A DNA stretch of 10,082 bases from an uncultured Lachnospiraceae bacterium (lineage in GTDB: Bacteria > Bacillota > Clostridia > Lachnospirales > Lachnospiraceae): contig CAPNGW010000064.1 in assembly GCA_948665105.1 (NCBI GenBank), positions 1 to 10,082 of the forward strand. Direction: 5' to 3'. A program made the translations under genes and the position numbers. Below, piece by piece: positions 1 through 5,421 of this stretch. The first letter of the stretch is position 1. Each line of letters begins with the position of its first letter. Below the pieces are notes generated by a model. That model did no database searches, was not told the DNA's origin, and was given only the letters and a program-made list of their open reading frames with translations.

Positions 1-418
1 AGAGGGCGGAGGACAATACGCTACAGCCGGCCAGAGGAATCCCAGCCATCTCAATCAGCCCCTGGATGGTGCCATCCTCCCCGTTTTTTCCGTGAAGCAC
101 GGGGAAAGCAATATCAACGGGAAGGGCCTCTGATACATTGTCCCGAAAAATCAGTAAGTGATGGTGTCCACGGTCCGGCGACAGCAGTGCAGGCACACAA
201 TATGTACTGTTAAGCCATCGGTCATCCTCAATGGCCTCCACAGGGCCGTCATAGTAAAACCAGTCTCCCTTCTGGGAAATGCCCACAAGAACCGGCTCAT
301 AACGGGACCTGTCCAGGTTGCGTATCACAGCCGAGGCTGACTTAAGAGACACACCATACTCAGAGGAGCATCCTCCGAAAAACACAGCTACATTTTGTTT
401 TCTTGTAAATTTATTCAT
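1..418 (-). CDS. vanG: VanG/VanC-type D-alanine--D-alanine/D-serine ligase, N-terminal part (runs off the left edge)
   Basis: This ATP-grasp ligase joins D-Ala to a second D-amino acid to make the dipeptide that ends the peptidoglycan stem; the VanC/E/G group makes D-Ala-D-Ser, which lowers vancomycin affinity. The visible 139 codons are open without a frameshift from the ATG at 418-416, preceded by an AAAGGAAA ribosome binding site. The N-terminal signature reads FFGGCSSEYGVSLKSASAV (about residues 13-31). The EY at its centre is typical of VanC/E/G enzymes as I recall them, where housekeeping Ddl usually has EH. FPVLHGKNGEDGTIQG (about residues 105-120) is the family's conserved nucleotide-site region and closely resembles VanG. 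Position downstream of a VanR/VanS pair on the same strand supports a vanG-type cluster. The central and C-terminal domains, including the residues that decide D-Ala versus D-Ser, are outside the window, so specificity is inferred. An ordinary Ddl paralogue remains possible. Confidence 0.85.
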   Translation of the reverse strand, partial: MNKFTRKQNVAVFFGGCSSEYGVSLKSASAVIRNLDRSRYEPVLVGISQKGDWFYYDGPVEAIEDDRWLNSTYCVPALLSPDRGHHHLLIFRDNVSEALPVDIAFPVLHGKNGEDGTIQGLIEMAGIPLAGCSVLSSAL

Positions 419-447
419 AGGAAGTTTCCTTTCCGGGACAAGCAAGT

Positions 448-484
448 GCCCCCTTCTGATACTGAAATTGTATCAGAAGGGGGC
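448..484 (-). promoter_or_regulatory. Perfect 15-bp inverted repeat in the ligase leader
   Basis: The arms are GCCCCCTTCTGATAC (448-462) and its exact reverse complement (470-484), separated by a 7-base loop. It lies about 30 bases upstream of the ligase start codon, inside the 185-base gap after the kinase gene. On the minus strand it is followed by ACTTGCTTG rather than a T-run, so it is not a typical intrinsic terminator. On the plus strand there is also no immediate T-run. As RNA it would be a very stable hairpin close to the ligase ribosome binding site, so it may control mRNA stability, processing or translation. As DNA it could be an operator. The function is inference; the repeat itself is directly visible. 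Confidence 0.7.
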
Positions 485-532
485 GCCTTATGTTTTTGGT
501 TTTCCTGTGAAAAACTGTGCAATTTTCTGTTG

Positions 533-544
533 AAATTCTTACGA
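533..544 (-). promoter_or_regulatory. Possible VanR-binding box upstream of the ligase gene
   Basis: On the minus strand this reads TCGTAAGAATTT, which resembles the 12-bp TCGTANGAAA-type box described for phosphorylated VanR in other van clusters (recalled, not looked up). A second, weaker TCGTA occurs 19 bases upstream at 563-559. The position between the kinase gene and the ligase gene is where a VanR-activated promoter is expected. I could not identify a convincing -10 element downstream of it. A weak hairpin with a short T-run (594-575 on the minus strand) just after the kinase stop may partly end the vanRS transcript. Confidence 0.35.
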
Positions 545-603
545 TTTTATGACTGCTCTACGACCGGAGGAGGTAAAAGGGGGATTTCGCCCTTCGTAAA
601 AAG

Positions 604-1695
604 CTATCCCGGCAAGAGGACTGTAAAAAGAATCGTCTCATTCATACTCTGGGCAGAAATCCGTCCTCCGTGTAGCTCCACAATCTCTTTGGCAATGGCC
701 AGTCCCAGTCCGGCTCCGCCGGTGGCTGATGCCCGGGAGGTATCCACCCGGAAGAACTGCTCGAAGATATGCGAAAGCTTCTCGGGAGAGATAGTCTTGC
801 CGTGATTTTGAATCTGCAGACACACGCTGTCCACTTGTCTCTCCAGCGTAAGGGATATCGCTGTTCCCCGGTAGCTGTAGTTTACTGCGTTGCGAATCAG
901 GTTGTCAAACACCCTTTCCAGCTTGTCTGGGTCGCAGTAAAGCTCAATGTCCGGCTCAATCTGAGTGTCGAAGGAGAGCTCCTTTTCCTTAAGAATAGGC
1001 TGAAATTCACTGGACATCTGCTCCATCATGCGGCTTAAATTTATCTGCTCCGTTTCCAGGGTCAGGGTAGTCAGATTGAATCGCGTAATGTCGAAGAAAT
1101 CGTTGATAAGCTCTTCCAGGCGTTCTGCCTTGCTTAAGGCTATCCCGGTATATTTTGCCCGAAGTGCCGGGGAAATCTCCGGCTCATCCTGAAGAAGAGT
1201 GAGGTAGCCGATGACGCTGGTGAGCGGCGTCTTTAAATCGTGGGCCAGATACACGATAAGGTCATTTTTCCGTTGCTCCGCCTCCTTTGCCATTCTGGCG
1301 TTTAAAAGGGCCTGCTCCCGCACCTGATTCAGCTCGTCCTGCACATATTTCATGGCATCGGGCAGGAGAATAGGGGTTGTTGTGGGGGAAGCCAGCTTCC
1401 CCGAGGCGGCAATAATTTCATCCAGGTATTTCAGGGGACGTGAGATGAAGTGGTAGGACATCGCGGCCCAGACACAGAGGAAGATGAAGCCCACCACAAG
1501 CAGGAGATACTCACGGACCCATCTTAAAATCCAATACAGCGGCTGACTCTCATACCAGGTCATGCCGCTTACCGCCTGCCAGCCAAAGAACAAAAGGAAG
1601 AGAAAGACAAAGGCAAAGGCAGCCAGGGATAGAAAATATTGAAACAGGATTTTTCTTGTGATTTTACTTTTCTGTTTATTCAATGGTATAGCCAA
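604..1695 (-). CDS. vanS: VanS-type membrane sensor histidine kinase
   Basis: It senses the cell-wall or glycopeptide signal and phosphorylates the partner regulator encoded just upstream. The 363-residue protein has two membrane helices (about residues 19-43 and 62-83) with a short outside loop, then a HAMP-like linker. The dimerisation/phosphoacceptor motif YLAHDLKTPLTS places the phosphorylated histidine at residue 152. The ATP domain carries the N box (NLIRNAVNYS, about 265-274), a G1 box reading NHGKTIS, the F box (FEQFFRVD) and the G2 box (GGAGLGLAIAK, about 326-336). The N in place of the usual D in the G1 box also occurs in VanS proteins as I recall them. The nearby stretch around AEQRKNDLIVYLAHD is strongly VanS-like. 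The start is a TTG at 1695, inside the last codons of the regulator gene, overlapping it by 20 bases. A second in-frame TTG four codons on (1683) is an alternative. Co-transcription with the regulator is clear. Confidence 0.88.
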   Translation of the reverse strand: MAIPLNKQKSKITRKILFQYFLSLAAFAFVFLFLLFFGWQAVSGMTWYESQPLYWILRWVREYLLLVVGFIFLCVWAAMSYHFISRPLKYLDEIIAASGKLASPTTTPILLPDAMKYVQDELNQVREQALLNARMAKEAEQRKNDLIVYLAHDLKTPLTSVIGYLTLLQDEPEISPALRAKYTGIALSKAERLEELINDFFDITRFNLTTLTLETEQINLSRMMEQMSSEFQPILKEKELSFDTQIEPDIELYCDPDKLERVFDNLIRNAVNYSYRGTAISLTLERQVDSVCLQIQNHGKTISPEKLSHIFEQFFRVDTSRASATGGAGLGLAIAKEIVELHGGRISAQSMNETILFTVLLPG

Positions 1696-2371
1696 CCCCC
1701 CATACTGTTTTTACATATTTCGGCTTTCGCGGCGGCTCCTTCATCTTTTCTCGCAGGCGGGCAATGTGGGCCATTACGGTATTGTTGCTGTCCAGATATT
1801 TTTCACCCCAAACGGCCTCGAAGAGCTCCTCGGCGGACACCACGGTGCCCCGGTGCTCACAGAGATACCAGAGGATGGAAAACTCAATGGGGGTCAGCGC
1901 AAGCTCTGCACCATTTAACGTGCACTTGTGATTATTTTTGGCGATATGCAGGGCGCCGATATCGTACTCCTCCGGCTCCAGGTACACTTGCTCTGCGGGG
2001 TTGTAACGTTTGTACCGGCGCAGATGGGTTTTGACCCGTGCAATCAGCTCCAGGGGATTGAAGGGCTTGGTGATATAATCGTCCGCACCTAGGGTCAGTC
2101 CGGTAATCTTGTCCATGTCCTCCACCCGTGCGGTCAGCATGAGAATGGGAAACAGGTGGTTCTCCCGGATTTTCTGGCAGAGGGTGAAGCCGTCCATGTC
2201 GGGGAGCATCACATCCAGAATAGCCAGGGAAATGTTCTCCTGACTTACGCAGGAGAGAGCGTCGGTGGCGTTATAAAATTTGCGGACTTTATAATTTTCG
2301 TTTTGCAGGTAGACTTCCACCAGGTCGGCGATGGAACATTCGTCGTCGACTACGAGTATGGTTTCTTCCAT
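1676..2371 (-). CDS. vanR: VanR-type response regulator, OmpR/PhoB family
   Basis: A DNA-binding transcription activator controlled by phosphorylation from the adjacent kinase. The receiver domain (about residues 1-115) has the acidic pair DD at 9-10, the phosphorylated aspartate at 53 in LAILDVMLPDMDG, the switch threonine in MLTARV, and the lysine in ITKPFNP. The C-terminal winged helix (about 130-230) ends in the typical AHIARLREKM and KYVKTVWGVGYTIE segments. Length (231 residues) is normal for the family. The sequence resembles VanR of vanA/vanG clusters (LTLGADDYITKPFNPLELIA), which together with the partner kinase and the ligase supports the name. The ATG at 2371 has a GGGAGG ribosome binding site about 6 bases upstream. 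It is the first gene of the operon, with a strong promoter at 2495-2467. The specific name is inferred from similarity and neighbourhood; the OmpR-family assignment is certain. Confidence 0.88.
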   Translation of the reverse strand: MEETILVVDDECSIADLVEVYLQNENYKVRKFYNATDALSCVSQENISLAILDVMLPDMDGFTLCQKIRENHLFPILMLTARVEDMDKITGLTLGADDYITKPFNPLELIARVKTHLRRYKRYNPAEQVYLEPEEYDIGALHIAKNNHKCTLNGAELALTPIEFSILWYLCEHRGTVVSAEELFEAVWGEKYLDSNNTVMAHIARLREKMKEPPRKPKYVKTVWGVGYTIE

Positions 2372-2395
2372 GAGGGACCTCCCAAGTAAAAATTT

Positions 2396-2483
2396 TGTGG
2401 CTATGGCTATTATGGGCGACCGATGGCCACTCCGCTTTGCTTCGGGCCGGTATAATGTCTGTCGACATTATACCATAGCCACA
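2396..2483. repeat. Nested inverted repeats over the vanR promoter
   Basis: Two perfect inverted repeats overlap here. The outer one has arms TGTGGCTATGG (2396-2406) and CCATAGCCACA (2473-2483). The inner one has arms GGTATAATGTC (2449-2459) and GACATTATACC (2464-2474) with a 4-base centre. They share the two C bases at 2473-2474, so the two cruciforms could not form fully at the same time. The inner repeat covers the vanR -10 hexamer and likely transcript start; the outer right arm lies in the promoter spacer. It may be an operator, a remnant of a small repeat element, or both. No transposase is nearby. Confidence 0.65.
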
Positions 2484-2495
2484 GGATGCAATCAA
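2467..2495 (-). promoter_or_regulatory. vanR operon promoter
   Basis: On the minus strand there is TTGATT (2495-2490), a 17-base spacer, and TATAAT (2472-2467), with TGG directly before the -10 hexamer giving an extended -10. This is a near-consensus housekeeping promoter, placing the transcript start near 2460 and leaving a leader of about 90 bases before the vanR start codon. The -10 hexamer lies inside an 11-bp inverted repeat (2449-2474), so the promoter may be controlled by a dimeric regulator. Confidence 0.7.
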
Positions 2496-2540
2496 ACTAA
2501 AAAAGAATCTTTTCAAATCGCCCATAGAATACAAATAAAC

Positions 2541-2569
2541 TTGAATTATATAGCATGAAAGTGTATACT
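2541..2569 (+). promoter_or_regulatory. Promoter of the sigma-factor gene
   Basis: TTGAAT (2541-2546), a 17-base spacer, and TATACT (2564-2569) form a good housekeeping promoter, with the transcript start expected near 2576, about 37 bases before the sigma gene. It diverges from the vanR promoter. It has no obvious ECF-type -35 such as GGAAC/GAAC, so the sigma gene seems to be made by the housekeeping polymerase rather than by itself. Confidence 0.6.
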
Positions 2570-2612
2570 GAAAACCAGTTAAATCATTAACTCTATAATT
2601 AAGAGGTGCAAT

Positions 2613-3398
2613 ATGAACTATACGGAAGCGATAAGACTTGCGCTGGCAGGTGAACAAAGTGGTTTTAGTTTTTTGTATGAGACAACGTATCAAAAGAAGT
2701 ATTTTTTAGCGCTGCAATATATGAAAAATGAAGCTGCTGCGGAGGATGTAATGCAGGAGGCATATATAAGAGCGTTTTCAAAGCTGAATACCCTGGAAGA
2801 CCCGGAGAAATTTCCAGGCTGGCTTGGAACGATTGTGGTAAATTTGGCCAAGAATGCTTTGAAAAAGAAAAATCCAATGGTATTTTCAGATATTGCAGTA
2901 GATGATGAACGGGAAGTGTTTGAGTATCAGATAGAGGATGACAATATTGAGCATATGCCTGAAACAGCATATACCAGAGAGGAGACAAGGCAGCTGACAC
3001 ACCAGCTGTTAGACTCCCTTTCGGAGGAACAGAGAATGTGTATTTTAATGTTTCATATAGAAGGGCTGTCCATCAGAGAGATTGCGTCTGAGATGGAATG
3101 CTCGGAGAACACTGTGAAATCCCGCTTAAAATACGGCAGAGATAATATAAAGAAAAAAGGGGAAGAGCTGCAGAAAAAAGGATATCAGCTGTACAGCATG
3201 GTGCCGCTTCCGCTGCTTCTTTACCTGCTTCAGAAGGAAGCCGCTTATATGGAAGGGCACGAAATGAAGCGGACAGACGATGACTTTGTAGCGACAGGGG
3301 ATTTGGAAAGCAGGGAAAACTGGAGCTTGTATTACGATGCAAATCAGAAAATTTTGCAGGACCCAGACAGTGACGCTACATGGGAGTTTATAGAGTAA
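2613..3398 (+). CDS. ECF-like sigma-70 family RNA polymerase sigma factor with a C-terminal extension
   Basis: It directs RNA polymerase to a set of promoters that cannot be named from this window. Sigma region 2 spans about residues 15-85, including the AAAEDVMQEAYIRAFSKL helix and the FPGWLGTIVVNLAKNALKK segment. Region 4 spans about residues 125-180, with the helix-turn-helix LSIREIASEMECSENTVKSR. An acidic linker joins them. After region 4 there is an extra tail of about 80 residues with a hydrophobic patch (MVPLPLLLYLLQKEAA, about 196-211) and an acidic end. Classic ECF factors stop near residue 180, so the tail could fold back as a built-in regulator or contact a partner; that is inference. 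There is no recognisable anti-sigma gene next to it; the next gene encodes a soluble 96-residue protein. The ATG at 2613 has AAGAGGTG 5 bases upstream. The gene is more AT-rich than the van genes and the S1 gene. Confidence 0.88.
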   Translation: MNYTEAIRLALAGEQSGFSFLYETTYQKKYFLALQYMKNEAAAEDVMQEAYIRAFSKLNTLEDPEKFPGWLGTIVVNLAKNALKKKNPMVFSDIAVDDEREVFEYQIEDDNIEHMPETAYTREETRQLTHQLLDSLSEEQRMCILMFHIEGLSIREIASEMECSENTVKSRLKYGRDNIKKKGEELQKKGYQLYSMVPLPLLLYLLQKEAAYMEGHEMKRTDDDFVATGDLESRENWSLYYDANQKILQDPDSDATWEFIE

Positions 3399-3458
3399 TT
3401 CATTTAGTCCCTGCATTTTTGAAAATATTTTAATTCTGTAAAACTTATTTCTGATTCT

Positions 3459-3484
3459 TATTGTCTGAATGATATAGGACAATA
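3459..3484 (+). promoter_or_regulatory. Small inverted repeat before the 96-residue gene
   Basis: TATTGTC (3459-3465) and GACAATA (3478-3484) form a perfect 7-bp inverted repeat with a 12-base centre, ending just before the ribosome binding site AAGGAG of the gene at 3502. It sits in the 103-base gap after the sigma gene. It could be an operator for an internal promoter or chance in AT-rich DNA. I saw no clear promoter hexamers paired with it. Confidence 0.3.
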
Positions 3485-3501
3485 GGAAAAGGAGAAAAAG
3501 G

Positions 3502-3792
3502 ATGAATGCGATTGTCAAAGAGTGCGGGGCATTGTTAAAGCGTCTGGAGGAGCAGAGACAGGCAGCTGAGAGGCAGCCGGATGAGGAGAAGAAAATCTAT
3601 GCTGCCATGATTACAGAATATCAGGACGTGATGCTTAGAATGGAGCAATCCTTTCTGGAATGCGACATAAGAAAATATCTGGAAATACGAAGAGCCAGAT
3701 ATGCAGTTGCGGAAGGCTTCGAAGAGATTGTTCCCATTGATATTCTGCATCGCTGGCTGGTGGAAAATATCTGCGATTTGGAGGCCGGGTGA
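3502..3792 (+). CDS. Uncharacterised 96-residue soluble protein
   Basis: I do not recognise a family. The ATG at 3502 is preceded by a strong AAGGAG ribosome binding site, and the gene ends 8 bases before a clear terminator, so it is very likely a real gene. The protein is mostly helix-forming and highly charged. Residues 1-50 (LLKRLEEQRQAAERQPDEEK and following) look like an amphipathic or coiled-coil helix; the rest has a few cysteines (residues 8, 53, 91), too scattered for a metal site. There is no signal peptide or membrane helix. It follows the sigma-factor gene by 103 bases on the same strand and probably shares its transcript, so a role as a partner or modulator of the sigma factor is possible but unproven. 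Confidence 0.72.
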   Translation: MNAIVKECGALLKRLEEQRQAAERQPDEEKKIYAAMITEYQDVMLRMEQSFLECDIRKYLEIRRARYAVAEGFEEIVPIDILHRWLVENICDLEAG

Positions 3793-3800
3793 ATTACATA

Positions 3801-3847
3801 AAAAGCAGCGGAACATTCTTATCTGTGAAGAATATTCCGCTGCTTTT
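3801..3847. terminator. Bidirectional intrinsic terminator between convergent genes
   Basis: Twenty-base arms (3801-3820 and 3828-3847) pair with one C/A mismatch around a 7-base loop. The stem core is GCAGCGGAA/TTCCGCTGC, flanked by AAAA on the left and TTTT on the right, so it works as a terminator in both directions. It ends the sigma-factor transcript from the left and the XRE-repressor transcript from the right. Confidence 0.88.
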
Positions 3848-3863
3848 ATTGTTCTGGGTGCGT

Positions 3864-4211
3864 TTATGCCTGCCTGGTATACTTTTCCAGGGAGGTTTTA
3901 AGCGCTTTTATGGTATCAAGCAAAATATACATATCCTTTGCAGAGCAGGAATCCAAAAGGTTCGTAATCTCGTTGCCGAGATTCGTCCGATTGATTCGGG
4001 GAGTGTCAGAAAGGAGAGAATCCGTCTGTATGGATAATACGTCTGCAATCTTAATAAAAACCGGCAGGCTCAGCTTGGTGCTGCCGGTTTCGATATGGCT
4101 CATATGTGTGGGGGAGATGGATGCCTGCTCTGCCAGTTGTTCCTGGGAGAGGCCGCATGCCTTCCGGTATCTTCGGATGCGCTGTCCGATTTCATAGTAA
4201 TTTAATTCCAT
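3864..4211 (-). CDS. XRE/Cro-C1 family helix-turn-helix regulator
   Basis: A small DNA-binding repressor-type protein of 115 residues from the preferred ATG at 4211. The HTH_3 domain covers about residues 8-65: GQRIRRYRKACGLSQEQLAE, then recognition helix SISPTHMSHIETGSTKLS, then the typical LPVFIKIADVLSIQTDSLL. The C-terminal part (about 75-115) is a helical segment likely used for dimerisation. A longer reading from a GTG at 4229 is possible, but AGGCGG lies 6 bases before the ATG at 4211 and inside the longer version, which favours the ATG. The gene diverges from the membrane-protein gene at 4386, and four related TTGTATAGGC-like boxes lie between them. One of these covers its own ribosome binding site. 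Self-control and control of the divergent gene are therefore likely, though not shown. Confidence 0.9.
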   Translation of the reverse strand: MELNYYEIGQRIRRYRKACGLSQEQLAEQASISPTHMSHIETGSTKLSLPVFIKIADVLSIQTDSLLSDTPRINRTNLGNEITNLLDSCSAKDMYILLDTIKALKTSLEKYTRQA

Positions 4212-4219
4212 GGTTGACC

Positions 4220-4307
4220 GCCTATACACTTTAAAATCTACTTGAATTGTATACCATATAGATATATAATAGTAATGAATTGTATAGGCTATTTTATGCC
4301 TATATAG
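4220..4307. promoter_or_regulatory. Array of four related operator-like boxes between the divergent genes
   Basis: The boxes are GCCTATACA (4220-4228), TTGTATACC (4248-4256), TTGTATAGGC (4280-4289) and GCCTATATAG (4298-4307). The first and third are perfect inverted copies (GCCTATACA/TGTATAGGC). The third and fourth form a 7-bp inverted repeat around an 8-base centre. The second lies in the spacer of the promoter at 4242-4270 and the third at its expected transcript start. The first overlaps the repressor gene's ribosome binding site. This arrangement fits binding by the adjacent XRE-type repressor. The recognition sequence is inferred from repetition only. Confidence 0.55.
4242..4270 (+). 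promoter_or_regulatory. Promoter of the membrane-protein gene
   Basis: TTGAAT (4242-4247), a 17-base spacer and TATAAT (4265-4270) make a near-consensus promoter. The transcript would start near 4277, about 109 bases before the ATG at 4386. The operator-like boxes lie in its spacer and just downstream of the start, positions at which a bound repressor would block it. Confidence 0.65.
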
Positions 4308-4385
4308 ATAAAATTATTCTTTTGAGATTTTTAACACCTTTAAGATTAAAAACTACACAAAAGAGAGATGGGGTAATAGCTGAAA

Positions 4386-5225
4386 ATGAAAATAGATAAT
4401 TTACCACAAAAATGGAATCTCTATAAGTTTACCGGATTGCCATATTTTAATAATTGGCCGGAAGGTGCAGAAGTAAATAGATTATATGAGGAGAAGAAAA
4501 GGGAATATGAGGAAATTAGCAGTAGTGCAATAGCCGGAAGAGCCGGGCTCATAGGTTGGGGTGTTTCTGTCTTCACGCTGGGCTTTTGTGGCCTGAAACT
4601 ATTTGCTTACGATTGGCTGCTTGGAATGGGGGTGCCTGGGTTTACCTTTAGCCTTGCAATTCTTCCGGCGATATTTCTTATCATATGGTATCAACACGAG
4701 AAGAAAGAGAAAGCGGCCTGCAATAACCTTGATTGGGCTAAATCCAAAAGTCATCATACTATCTATAAATATACCGATATTTTTATTGAACCTCTTGCAG
4801 ATAAGCTGATGAGCGGTTGCTGGCGAAGCTTCCGAACGGGAATGCAATGCATTATTTATGGTGAGGATGGATTTATTTATTTTAGTACACGTGACAGTAC
4901 TCTCGTTGCATATGACAAATCGAATATTAAAGATGTGACGCGAGAGAGGGTGCATATAGGGGCAGCCACAAACAGCCAGGTAAGTGGCTATACATCAACT
5001 TATGCGTATGAGGATTATTTAAGTACTGGCGTTCGTGCCAGTTCAAATACGAGTACCTCCGGATATTCAAATACAACCAATTATTATGAGTGGCATTTGG
5101 ATGTTTTCACTGACTTTGTTGAGTATCCTAAGGTTTCTTTGGTGTTGGATGATACATCATCTACAGAAAATTTTATAGGAGAAATTTATGCTGTTTTATC
5201 GCCCAAAGGAGGTAAACCTCAATAA
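4386..5225 (+). CDS. Uncharacterised two-helix membrane protein with a Ser/Thr/Tyr-rich segment
   Basis: I do not recognise a named family. The 279-residue protein begins with a charged cytosolic-looking region (1-50), followed by two membrane helices (about 55-73 and 82-103) separated by a short turn, and then KKEK, so both termini are probably inside the cell. Residues 125-195 look like a beta-rich domain (CIIYGEDGFIYFSTRDSTLV, AYDKSNIKDVTRERVHIG). Residues 198-235 form a low-complexity segment rich in Ser, Thr, Tyr and Asn. Residues 236-272 look like a final beta/alpha unit (YYEWHLDVFTDFVEYPKVSL). The layout resembles membrane-anchored PH-like proteins in general shape only. The ATG at 4386 has a weak GAGAGATGGGG upstream. 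The gene is alone on its transcript, has its own promoter with operator-like boxes, and diverges from the XRE regulator, which suggests it is the regulator's target. AT-rich codon use sets it apart from the S1 gene that follows. Confidence 0.8.
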   Translation: MKIDNLPQKWNLYKFTGLPYFNNWPEGAEVNRLYEEKKREYEEISSSAIAGRAGLIGWGVSVFTLGFCGLKLFAYDWLLGMGVPGFTFSLAILPAIFLIIWYQHEKKEKAACNNLDWAKSKSHHTIYKYTDIFIEPLADKLMSGCWRSFRTGMQCIIYGEDGFIYFSTRDSTLVAYDKSNIKDVTRERVHIGAATNSQVSGYTSTYAYEDYLSTGVRASSNTSTSGYSNTTNYYEWHLDVFTDFVEYPKVSLVLDDTSSTENFIGEIYAVLSPKGGKPQ

Positions 5226-5275
5226 TTAGCGTGAGGTATTATAAGCTCAACACAAATATTCTTATCCTAAATAGT

Positions 5276-5313
5276 TTGGAAAAATTCGCGCACTGCCACA
5301 TTATACCGCGGTA
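5276..5313 (+). promoter_or_regulatory. Possible promoter and palindrome upstream of the S1 gene
   Basis: In the 196-base gap before the S1 gene, TTGGAA (5276-5281) and CATTAT (5299-5304) are 17 bases apart and could be a modest promoter. A 10-bp palindrome TACCGCGGTA (5304-5313) overlaps its downstream end, where an operator would lie. The rest of the gap (5314-5408) shows no further structure I can support. No intrinsic terminator for the membrane-protein gene is visible here. Confidence 0.3.
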
Positions 5314-5421
5314 ATATATGACTATAAGCTGGCCGCATATGCTAAAGTGAAAAGGGAGGGGGTTGTAATCTTGTCCGCCCTGTGATAAAGTGGAAGAAAG
5401 TAATATTTAAGGAGGAAGGCA

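Noticed and set aside
448..484. Intrinsic terminator between the kinase and ligase genes
   Set aside because: The stem is very strong, but no T-run follows it on either strand, and it lies only about 30 bases before the ligase start codon.
395..805. Plus-strand reading frame of 136 codons over the kinase end
   Set aside because: It runs antisense through the kinase C-terminus, shows no family resemblance and lacks a ribosome binding site.
2396..2483. Insertion-sequence ends or MITE
   Set aside because: The arms are only 11 bp, no target-site duplication is visible and no second copy is in the window, so I list it only as nested inverted repeats.
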